From positions 124,001 to 188,000 of the forward strand of contig QZCP01000062.1 of NCBI GenBank assembly GCA_003956705.1: a DNA stretch of 64,000 nt, written 5' to 3'. Both the position numbers and the translations under genes were made by a program. The notes beneath the pieces are model-generated. The model made no database searches, had not been told where the DNA came from, and saw nothing but the letters and a program-made list of their open reading frames with translations. The stretch is from Brevipalpus yothersi (Eukaryota > Arthropoda > Arachnida > Trombidiformes > Tenuipalpidae). Positions within the stretch are counted from its first letter, which is position 1. Each line of letters opens with the position of its first letter. Below, piece after piece: positions 35,134 through 43,993 of this stretch.

Positions 35134-36072
35134 ATGAATAACTCTGCTCTTAATTTACCAGATACTGGTTGTGGTCAAGACAACTCAGATGATGGGTACT
35201 TTCTATCCAGAAATAACTGTGTTTCTTTTGCTCTAGCCGAACAGCCATCTGTAGATGGACAGGAACGTGGTGAAAAAACGTTCTTTGTGAGTGTCGACAA
35301 TGGCTCGTTACTCGATTGTGACTTCAAACTATTTGATGAAATTCCAGATATCTCTGATCAAGAGCCATCACAAAACCAAGTCGTTAAAGATAAGGAGAGA
35401 GAGGCCACCGGTGATGACTTACCAGTCCGAAAATGAAAGAGTTCGTACTATGGAGAGCAGAGCAAAAAATTAAAGGATGGCTCGATTAAGTTTGCCAGAA
35501 AGATCAAAGAAAGTGATCCAGAATGGCAGTTATCGGTCGCAACTAAAGCTAGCTTTATTGCCTATTGGTACGCAAAGACTCCTGAGGAGTTGAGGTTTCC
35601 TGTCTCTGCTTTCAAACAAATGGAGACCTTTGTGCAAGATGGCATCAATGAACCATCGCCTTTTGAGGTTCTAATGATTACTGCTCAACTCTGGGAGAAA
35701 CGACAAATTGCTCTCACAGACTGGGCGATTCAAAAGGTGCTTGGGCCCAGAGAATTGCTGGTAAAAAACAAGCGAATTTACTGCCCTTTTTGCCCGTGCT
35801 CTCACGACTACAGAAAGCAGCTCTTCACACATTACTGGAATTTCCACATGAGTCCCATTTTCAGTCACCCATGTGGGACTATACTTAAGAGCTCTGATGA
35901 AAAATTGGATCATTATGGCAAATGTTCTCTGGTGAAAGATGTTGTCATGAGGGCTGATTGGCATTCACATCTACGCGATCATCATGTAGACGAAGAGACA
36001 GGCTTGGTGAGAAGATTTGAGAAACCGAGTCTGAAAAAGAGACCGAGAGGATATGGCGCCAAGAAAGTTTGA
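35134..36072 (+). pseudogene. Novel zinc-finger protein, family member 2, interrupted by one in-frame TGA
   Basis: From the ATG at 35134 one frame runs 313 codons to 36072, broken only by TGA at 35434-35436. The first part (100 aa) is acidic and polar. After the stop the frame continues directly with basic sequence, then the family domain (FIAYWYAKTPEELRF, SPFEVLMITAQLWEK) and the first finger YCPFC...H-x4-H, then HPC...H-x3-C in the place of the second finger. The tail is basic (SLKKRPRGYGAKK). No ATG lies between the stop and the conserved YW motif. So the two halves are either joined by readthrough or splicing, or the gene is inactivated by one nonsense change. Labelled pseudogene provisionally. 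Confidence 0.55.
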
Positions 36073-36235
36073 AGAAGTAATAGTTAGATCATCATTCTCA
36101 TGAAAATATCTCGGTGAAATTTTTACTCATAACCACATCTTACACTGCCTTCCTTAATATTGATAATTTTTTCCTGTATCAGTTGTGACTAATCTGATTA
36201 AATGTCGTGTCGAGACATTAGAAATAAATTTATCG

Positions 36236-36676
36236 ATGCTTGCTTCGATAGATAAAAAGAACTCCTCCGCTGCAATGAAAGAAATGGCCAAAAATATTGT
36301 TAAATGCTGTTTCTCGTGCCACACATCGACCAACTTCTTCTTCAATTATAAAAAGATCGCAAAGCCACTGGAAGACCGTTACCCTCTTCATATTGTGATA
36401 GTGGGCTATCGTGGTCAAGTTTATGTGATTGATTCGATCTTCATGCTGGACAGGTCCCCGGGACACACTAAAATACAGTGTCGAATTTGCAAAAAAGTCT
36501 TCAATACAGACTACGCTTATGGTGAGCATTTTCATAGCCAATGTTTATTTGTTGACCCTCGAGACTTTTACCCACAGTTTAGCTCTCATTTCTGTAATAT
36601 CATTCTCAACAAACACAGCTCAGAAGAAACCAAACACAATCTTCTCGATTATGTTCTCCAAAAATACATAGAGTGA
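36236..36676 (+). CDS. Novel zinc-finger protein, family member 3 (divergent)
   Basis: 146 aa from the first in-frame ATG at 36236. The frame is open from just after a stop at 36164-36166, and a strong acceptor-like sequence (TTTTTTCCTGTATCAG) ends at 36182, so an upstream exon may exist. The finger IQCRICKKVF...H-x4-C has the same C-x2-C-x12-H-x4 spacing as the neighbours but ends in Cys rather than His. The upstream part contains YPLHIVIVGYRGQVYVID and a Cys pair (CCFSCHTS), and is not clearly alignable with the other members. No second finger is seen. Function unknown. Confidence 0.5.
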   Translation: MLASIDKKNSSAAMKEMAKNIVKCCFSCHTSTNFFFNYKKIAKPLEDRYPLHIVIVGYRGQVYVIDSIFMLDRSPGHTKIQCRICKKVFNTDYAYGEHFHSQCLFVDPRDFYPQFSSHFCNIILNKHSSEETKHNLLDYVLQKYIE

Positions 36677-36812
36677 AATCTGTAAGAAAATGATGCAATA
36701 GCATCAATGTATGATCATCATCCTACAATGATTAAACCGGAAACTTTTTTCTAAACCTTCATTTCCGTCTCCCCTTTTTGATTGAATAAGTGAATGTGAG
36801 TGATTTAGTGAA

Positions 36813-37550
36813 ATGGACGGTGACCAAATCTTGAAGCTTGTATCCACCTTTCTCAACTATCATGATGGCCGCAGAGGACGGAGAGCTGGAAGACGAGTTC
36901 GCCAACGTAGGCCAGATTTTTCAAGATACAATAGATCCCGAGAAAATCAAAGTGGACCTCCTGAGAGATCAAATCGAAGAGGTAGCCAGGCTGGTAGACT
37001 TGGAAGGAGACATCAGCCTTCGAACTTCAGTCACCGACCCTCCGAGGATGACCCGCTTAGGGACGTTGAACTTCTGGTGGAGACTGGCCAAGCAAACCGA
37101 CAAGAATTGGTCCCTGAAGAAGCCAATGCCAGTCAAGCAATGGATTCAGTTTCCTACAGCCAACAATATGATAATGATTCTGCTCTGGACATCCAGAGAA
37201 CTGAAATTCAAAGTGTCCACGATTGTGACCGAGATGATGGTACTGGAGGAGCTGAATTGGAAATCGAATCTTTGGTGGTGCCAGTTTTGTCGATGTCGAG
37301 CTCGACAGAGAACGGAACTGATCCGACACATAGTGGAACATCATGTGACGGTGAAAAAATGTCCGTGTGTGAACAAATGGTCAAACCAACGCCAGTGTCC
37401 AAGAGAGGTAGACCATCTAGGTCCTCTCAGTCTAAATCGGATGGACCAACTGACCGAAAACGGTCTACAAAATCGACCACCCCCTTGATTACACCAGGAC
37501 TCATTCCAACACCAAGACAGATGGACAGTCAAAACGCAAAAAGTGACTGA
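36813..37550 (+). CDS. Overlapping alternative-frame ORF, 245 aa
   Basis: Starts at an ATG 49 bp before that of the zinc-finger frame and stays open past its end. The product is rich in Arg, Ser, Gly, Pro and Asp, with an AT-hook-like SKRGRPSRSS and a basic C-terminal region (TDRKRSTKSTTPLITP). It shows no similarity to the neighbours. Composition fits a disordered protein born by overprinting. Whether it is translated is unknown, but a 738-bp open frame overlapping another coding frame is unexpected by chance in this genome. Confidence 0.35.
   Translation: MDGDQILKLVSTFLNYHDGRRGRRAGRRVRQRRPDFSRYNRSRENQSGPPERSNRRGSQAGRLGRRHQPSNFSHRPSEDDPLRDVELLVETGQANRQELVPEEANASQAMDSVSYSQQYDNDSALDIQRTEIQSVHDCDRDDGTGGAELEIESLVVPVLSMSSSTENGTDPTHSGTSCDGEKMSVCEQMVKPTPVSKRGRPSRSSQSKSDGPTDRKRSTKSTTPLITPGLIPTPRQMDSQNAKSD
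36862..37488 (+). CDS. Novel zinc-finger protein, family member 4
   Basis: 208 aa from the ATG pair at 36862. The N-terminus is acidic (AAEDGELEDEFANVGQIFQD) and then predicted helical (KIKVDLLRDQIEEVARLVDL). The family domain follows (TLNFWWRLAKQ, then MIMILLWTSRELK), and then the finger WWCQFC...H-x4-H and a CPC motif. The match to members 1 and 2 is what identifies this frame as coding. The whole ORF is overlapped in another frame by the longer ORF at 36813-37550. AATAAA at 37746-37751 may end the transcript. Confidence 0.55.
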   Translation: MMAAEDGELEDEFANVGQIFQDTIDPEKIKVDLLRDQIEEVARLVDLEGDISLRTSVTDPPRMTRLGTLNFWWRLAKQTDKNWSLKKPMPVKQWIQFPTANNMIMILLWTSRELKFKVSTIVTEMMVLEELNWKSNLWWCQFCRCRARQRTELIRHIVEHHVTVKKCPCVNKWSNQRQCPREVDHLGPLSLNRMDQLTENGLQNRPPP

Positions 37551-38004
37551 AAGCTCAACAATTCTCGGTGAGACTACCAAGACCCTTCTTCTCTTCTTCG
37601 TATCCACATCATGATCTATGCTTTTCAGTCTCCAATTTCTTCTCTTTATCTAAATATCCCACTGTAACCCCCCTTCTATCTATCCCATTAGCTGTGAGGT
37701 CTTATAGGACCAAAAAGCTTATCCCTTGTACTCCTTCAACTTAACAATAAATAAAATTTTTCGTTGGTTAAAAAAATCATTTCGTTATCGTAAGAAAAGA
37801 TTAGAATTGGGTTAAGATTTACTAGGTTTTTGGTTTAAGTCTTCTTTTTCGAAAGAGAGGAAGAGAGAGATTGAGTTTGAAAGTGTTCCAGTAATAGTGG
37901 ACATAAATCATGGCACAATAAGATTTGAGTGTGTGTGTTTGTGTGTGAGCATATTGGAAGTGTGTTGTAGAAAAAAATAGGTTTTTTTTTGTTAACATAT
38001 CTTT
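37551..38004. other. Spacer between the zinc-finger cluster and PGM
   Basis: Holds the AATAAA at 37746-37751 for the plus-strand cluster and short GA and GT-rich tracts near 37855 and 37928. No gene is seen. Confidence 0.5.
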
Positions 38005-39821
38005 TTACGTGATAACGGTAGGATATGTTCGACCTGTGTATTTTTCGATTTGAGTCAATGCAAGTGCTATCTTTATCAGGGGCTTAAGAACTTCCTTGGC
38101 TGGTGAGGTCAATTGTTGAGGATCGGTAATATAGCAATCGATGTAAATTCGTACAGTAGCTCCCTGACTACCGGTTCCGCTGAGACGAACCACAATTCTC
38201 GATTCGTCAGTGAAAATTATTCTCAATCCTTGACCGGAAGTAATACTTCGATCAACTGGATCAACATATTCAAAATCATCAGCAATCTTGATGGTATAAT
38301 TGTCAAACTTTTGACCAATCAGTGAGCCATCCTTAATTTTGTTTCTCAACTGAACTACCATATCATTACAGCTTTCCGATTCACAGCTCTCATAATCATA
38401 TCTGGTGAAAAAATTACGCCCATAAGTTTTCCAATGATTTACGATTATCTCTTCCACTGATTGGCCAAGATGAGCTAAAATGGAAAGCCATGCTAGAACA
38501 GCCCAGCAGCCGTCCTTCTCTCGGATATGATCCGATCCTGTACCAAAACTTTCCTCACCACACAGAGAGATCAGTCCAGCATCCATTAAATTGCCAAAAA
38601 ATTTCCATCCAGTAGGTGTTTCATAACACTTTTGATCAAGCTTTTTGGCCACAACTTTCACAGCCCCAGCAGTTGGCATACTCAGTGCAAATCCTTTGAT
38701 ACCAGTCTTTTGGAAGTACGGTATACACTTCATGTTGGCAGCGATGACAGCAAGTGAATCGGAAGGTGTAACAAAAAATCCTTTAGCGCCTAAAATCATA
38801 TTACGATCACCATCACCATCGAAAGCTGCTCCAAAGCCATAATCACTACTCTTCATAAAGTCAACCAATTCAGAGGCATATGTTAAATTAGGATCTGGAT
38901 GTTTACCTGTTGAATTATCAGAGGCAGCAATAATAGTGGCGATTTTCTCTACATAATTGAGAATTTCTTGCAAAATATTTACCTCCAAAATCTGGCAACG
39001 GTTCACAATTTACCACACTATCAGATGAGCAACCAAGCTCCTGGACAAAAATTCGCTTTGCATATGGACCCATCACTCCGTTCATTGAATCAATTCGAAT
39101 CTTCATTCCTGATGTACTAATGAATGATTTGAGTTTGGGAAATTCGAAAATATCTTGCATCAAGCTTAAGTAATCATCAACAGAATCCACCACATCAACT
39201 GTCATTTGATGACCATCAATGGTGAAAGATGATGAGCCAATCTTACTTATATCCACATGGATTGATTCACAAATCCTAAACTCTCGTATACACCTTGCCA
39301 CTTGATATATTTGATTTGTGATGGCTGTAAGCCGAACGAGAAGGAAAAAATGATATGTAAGTCTAGGGTGTCAATGAGATACAGGATTAAGTGTATGATC
39401 TTAACTTACACTCTGGAGCTGGACCTCCATTGGAAGTGTTATATTTGATACCAAAATCTCCATCAATTCCACCAGCATTATGACTGGCAGTCAATATGAT
39501 TCCGCCAGAAGCTTTTAGCTTTCTGATCAAACACGATACGGCTGGTGTGGACATTATTCCATTTTGACCAATCACCAAACGATGAACTTTATTAGCTGCA
39601 CACATTTGGACAATCAAATCGATTGTTTGAGTCATGTAATATCGTCCATCACCACCAACCACAAGACATTTTTTGTCCTCAACGACATTTAAAATGCTCT
39701 GAATAAAGTTAGCTGCATAATTGACTTTACCGATAAAGGTTCGAACCGGCTTACGAAGTCCACTCGTACCAGGTTTTTGATCATCATAAGGTGTAGTCTG
39801 TTTAACGGTAACAGTAGACAT
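38005..39821 (-). CDS. PGM1: Phosphoglucomutase (PGM1 type)
   Basis: Cytosolic enzyme that interconverts glucose-1-phosphate and glucose-6-phosphate, linking glycogen and trehalose to glycolysis. Exons 39410-39821, 38983-39324 and 38005-38906 give 551 aa (human PGM1 about 562). The ATG at 39821 was chosen because it gives the family start (STVTVKQTTPYDDQKPGTSGLRK). The catalytic phosphoserine loop is TASHNAGG (Ser113), the metal loop DGDGDRN is at 281-287, and the sugar-specificity loop is CGEESFGTGSDH. The C-terminus carries RLSGTGSQGATVRIYID and ends RTYPTVIT, as in PGM1. One unusual point is Ala116 in the serine loop, where most family members have Pro. The second intron is only 76 bp. Confidence 0.96.
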
Positions 39822-41180
39822 TGTAATGATGATCGAATGTCCAGCAAGGAGAGGCACAAAATTAACAGTACGATACAGTAAACGTATTATTAACTGACGA
39901 TATTTGTCGAAGGACAACGATGATACACTAACTCGTTGAGGGAAGATGTGTAGAAGATATGAATGACATGAGAGAGGGTAAAAAAAATCATGCGCTCATC
40001 ATCATCATTTGATGATGAGATGATTTTACATGATATTCCAAGGCATGATAGATGGTGCTTTATAACTTCGAGAAATTCTTGGAGAAAAGAATTTTCCAGA
40101 GGAAGATTTTCTCAGGAAATGGAACGTTATCAATGAATTGGATGGGGAGGATTAATTATGTATGAGTGCTACCGATTGCTTCTTGGATTATAATTCTTTT
40201 GAATGAGATAGCTGTATCTTATTTGCTTTGGAAGAGGATATTAAATATTTCGCCAAGCTCTTGGGTGATTTTTCAATGGTATTTCAAAAAAATTCTTCCA
40301 CTGGCTTAACATTACAGTGCTAGTTCAGGTGAGCTGGAACATCATCTCCTTATTTAGCCTTGTATCATTGCTATCACGCAATCACACTCGAAAGCTTTAT
40401 TTTCGATTCTTGATTCTTGATTTGATGAAAAAAATTATCATTCATCCATTCGAGTGACACTTAACCTTGAGAAACTTTATCGATTATGGTAACCAGAGGA
40501 GAAGCTCGTAAAATGCCCATTTTCTATCTTCGATTTTGAGAATATTCAAAGGCACAGGTAAATAATGAAAGGGTTAACAATATGATAAATTTCAATATAT
40601 CAATATTTTTAAATTGACTCTTATCAAACCACTGACTTAAGTGATGCTCCTTCAAATATGTCTGATAAAGTCCAAAAAAACGAATTTTGCAAAAATTTAT
40701 TATTAAAAAGTTCAAAAAAAATTTCTATCAAGCAACTAGGATCTTCCATCATCATGATCATCTTTATCAAACAATTTGAGAAGGAAACAGATCACAAAAT
40801 TCTAAATCTAAATCATATTGAGCCTCCCTCCAAACTATTCCCAGTCTACCCTGAGTATCATTTCCTAACCAGCCAATCCTTTCACACTCTTATTTCTTTC
40901 AAATGATTTGAAATTTTTCAGGCATCTGAATTTCTCTAGAAAGTTTTCTCGAAAATGAGTGAAAATTTTCTCACATTTTGCGAAAAGTAAAACCAATCAG
41001 GCAAAGTTTGAGTTTTTTGCTGAAAGAAGTGAGAAGCATTAATTAAGCTGCTGCGCATCAGTTTGTTTACACTTTAGCTTGGCGCCAAAACCTGACCGTT
41101 GTGAAGATAGTTGCTTGATTGTTGTTTGTTTAATTTGTGTGTATTTGTGCCATTAATTAAGTGTTAATTGTGTGATCAAG
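39822..41180. other. Divergent intergenic region PGM / gamma-tubulin
   Basis: Contains the promoters of both genes. Frames at 40524-40906 show no support. An E2F-like palindrome lies close to the gamma-tubulin start. Confidence 0.5.
41079..41088. promoter_or_regulatory. E2F-like palindrome TTGGCGCCAA
   Basis: A perfect palindrome containing the GGCGCC core of E2F/DP sites, 93 bp before the gamma-tubulin ATG. Its position in the promoter of a centrosome gene fits cell-cycle control. Binding is inferred from sequence only. Confidence 0.6.
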
Positions 41181-42689
41181 ATGCCCCGTGAAATGATAAC
41201 ACTCCAATTGGGCCAATGTGGCAATCAGATTGGCTTTGAATTTTGGAAAAAAGTGTGCGCTGAACATGGTATCAATCCGGAAGGTGTGCTCGAAGATTTT
41301 GCAACAAATGAATGTTTCGATCGAAAAGATGTCTTCTTTTATCAAGCTGATGATAATCATTACATTCCGAGAGCTGTTCTAATCGATTTGGAGCCTCGAG
41401 TTATCAACACAATCATGAATTCACCGTACCATAAGCTGTATAATCAAGAAAATATATATCTATCCAAATCTGGTGGCGGTGCTGGTAATAATTGGGCAAA
41501 AGGTTTCTCTTCTGGTGAAGGATCGCTGTATGAAGATGTATTCGACATTATTGATCGTGAAGCTGATGGAAGTGATTCATTGGAAGGTTTTGTTTTGTGC
41601 CACTCGATTGCTGGTGGTACAGGCTCTGGTCTTGGTTCATTTATGTTGGAAAAGCTGAACGATAGATTTCCGAAAAAATTGATTCAGACGTATTCAGTTT
41701 TTCCCAATCAAGATGAGATCAGTGATGTTGTTGTTCAACCCTACAATTCTCTACTCACTCTTAAAAGATTAGCTCTCAATGCTGATTGTGTTGTGGTTCT
41801 TGATAATACAGCATTGAATAGGATAGCAGTCGAACGATTAAAAATCTCGAATCCATCATTTGGTCAGATCAATTCTCTGGTAAGAAGGGTGAAATTATTT
41901 CGATGATATCCTTTCTCTGATTGACATCCACTTTTTTCAGGTTTCAACTATTATGTCCGTCAGCACTGCTACTTTGAGATATCCAAGCTACATGAATAAT
42001 GATCTTATTGGTCTGATTGCACCTCTCATACCAACGCCAAGGCTTCATTTTCTCATGACTGGATATACTCCTCTGACAACAGATCAGGAAACAACCAATA
42101 TCCGAAAAACTACCGTTTTAGATGTTATGAGAAGACTTTTGCAGCCATCAAACATGATGGTTTCAACTCCCATGCATGACAAGAGTCAGGGTCATTGTTA
42201 TGTATCAATTTTAAACATAATCCAAGGGGAAGTAGATCCAACTCAAGTTCACAAAAGCTTACAACGTACAAGGGAGCGCAAACTAGCCAACTTTGTGCCA
42301 TGGGGTCCAGCAGGAGTTCAGGTCGCTCTCTCAAAAAAATCACCTTACATTCAAACATCTCATCGTGTTTCCGGGCTTATGTTGGCCAATCATACGTCTA
42401 TTTCCAGCGTAAGTAGTCATAGATGTGTGAATATTGACTTGAAATCATGCTAATGAATTCGCTATTAATTCTACAGTTATTCGTTCGCACTATCAATCAA
42501 TACAATAAGCTTCGTAAGAGAGAAGCTTTCTTGGAAGAATTCAGAAAAGAGTCTCTTTTCAAAGACAATCTTGATGAACTGGATTCATCAAAAGAAGTTG
42601 TCCAGGAGCTCATCGATGAGTATCAAGCGGCAACTAAGGCCGACTATCTTAATTGGGGAATGAATCGTGAGGAAAAAGTCGCCGCATAA
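41181..42689 (+). CDS. Gamma-tubulin
   Basis: Nucleates microtubules at centrosomes within the gamma-tubulin ring complex. Exons 41181-41879, 41941-42408 and 42477-42689 (all phase 0) give 459 aa, close to the family's usual ~450-475. The N-terminus PREMITLQLGQCGNQIGFEFW and the loop GGAGNNWAKGF are gamma-type. The tubulin GTP signature is AGGTGSGLGS. The C-terminal exon contains FLEEFRKE, KDNLDELDSSKEVVQ and YLNWG, as in other gamma-tubulins. The ATG at 41181 gives the standard start. AATAAA is at 42767-42772. Confidence 0.97.
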
Positions 42690-43135
42690 TAAAGCCCGAA
42701 CTTCAATTAAGGTCTTCCTTCTCACAAGCTGCACTCAAAAATTTGGAACTGATTCATAAAGGACACAATAAATAAACCATAAATTGAAATTAGAGCATGG
42801 ATTGGCCATCAATGTGAATGCCATAATTTTCTCACAATATTTGTTCAAAAGTCTGTGCTCATTGAATCCATTCGCCCCTGAATAGAGTTTTGGAATAGAA
42901 TGATCAATATCAAAGTTAAAGGCTAATGTTTTTCTCGATAATAATTGTAATAAGTACATCTTGTTATGCATCTCCGTTTGCCATCAATATAAATTTTTTT
43001 CTCAATTCATGACATTCTCACTCTGACACTGTTCATCAAATAATTATGTTACTTAGAAATTTTCTCTATTTCTCAATAATAGAGCTCGGGTTTGGGCGTA
43101 CGAGTTATCTATGGTACAATAGAATTAATCAGATT
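42690..43135. other. Convergent spacer
   Basis: 3' flank of gamma-tubulin with its AATAAA at 42767-42772. The minus-strand gene at 43136 ends just beyond. No other feature is seen. Confidence 0.5.
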
Positions 43136-43471
43136 TCAGGCAATTCGAATGGGTTCACAGCATATCAAATCGTTCTTTGAAGTCTTTGGACTACCCGATT
43201 TTGGAAGTATTTTCCGTGTCCATGAGGTAAGTGTGTCCCATAAACCACGACCTTTACGCTGACCAGTCGTTTTCAGCACTCCATCATGAAGTAGTTGACC
43301 ACTGAATGGTTCTTTGCGTCCTTCACCAAGAACTTTTTGATGAAAATTTTCCGATATCATCTGGCGATTAGCTTGATTATCGCTTGACAACGTCTTCTGT
43401 GGCACATGTACACTCTCACACAAGATACTCACGAGAGCAAGATAAATTGCTGTCAGAAAGATGTAATTCAT
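43136..43471 (-). CDS. Small secreted protein, 111 aa
   Basis: A single-exon frame with a clear signal peptide (NYIFLTAIYLALVSILCESVHV). The mature part is polar with a basic stretch GQRKGRG, then a Trp-containing segment (LWDTLTSWTRKILPKSG) and a C-terminal ICCEPIRIA. The basic site could be processed by a convertase, releasing a small C-terminal peptide, but no known hormone family was recognised. It converges with gamma-tubulin. The signal peptide supports a real gene; an additional intron cannot be excluded. Confidence 0.6.
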   Translation of the reverse strand: MNYIFLTAIYLALVSILCESVHVPQKTLSSDNQANRQMISENFHQKVLGEGRKEPFSGQLLHDGVLKTTGQRKGRGLWDTLTSWTRKILPKSGSPKTSKNDLICCEPIRIA

Positions 43472-43993
43472 AATTCAAAGTAACAAATTTCATAAAATTG
43501 TAATAAAACTAAATCTTCCAACTCAGACAGTAAGCAGAAATATTAAATCCATCTATGCACTGCCCAATTATTCCTCTTACTTTGCATAGACAATATTCCT
43601 CACTCTACCAGCATCTCCCATTGGCTTTTCCTCCCCCACCCAGATACTATATTAACCCTCATGATATTTCTTATCAATTTATACCTCATCATTCTGCAAA
43701 CAATCTTTCAATAATTTTCTGATACTTCCTACTACTATTCCTACTACTAAGCGAGTATCAGTTCATCTACACAAAATAGACTTCGTTCTGGTTGAATTTT
43801 GTTTCTTAATGAGCCTGCTCACCAGATGTCAGTGGAGAGGCACATAATTTTGTTTTGTTTTGGTGAAAAGCGCGAAAAATTTTTATGCAACTGTCAATAA
43901 AGTTACAATTAATTTAATTACTTTTAATTCGATTGATGAATTGGTGAAAATTATTTGTCTATTATCTTTTAAACTGTTTATCTATTCAACATC
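43472..43993. other. Divergent intergenic region upstream of SMC4
   Basis: Separates the small secreted gene from SMC4 and contains an E2F-like site and a CCAGATGTCAG motif at about 43822. Confidence 0.5.
43870..43877. promoter_or_regulatory. E2F-like site GCGCGAAA
   Basis: The reverse complement TTTCGCGC is the classical E2F/DP consensus. It lies 117 bp before the SMC4 ATG. SMC4 is expressed in proliferating cells in other animals, so the site is plausible. Inference from sequence. Confidence 0.6.
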
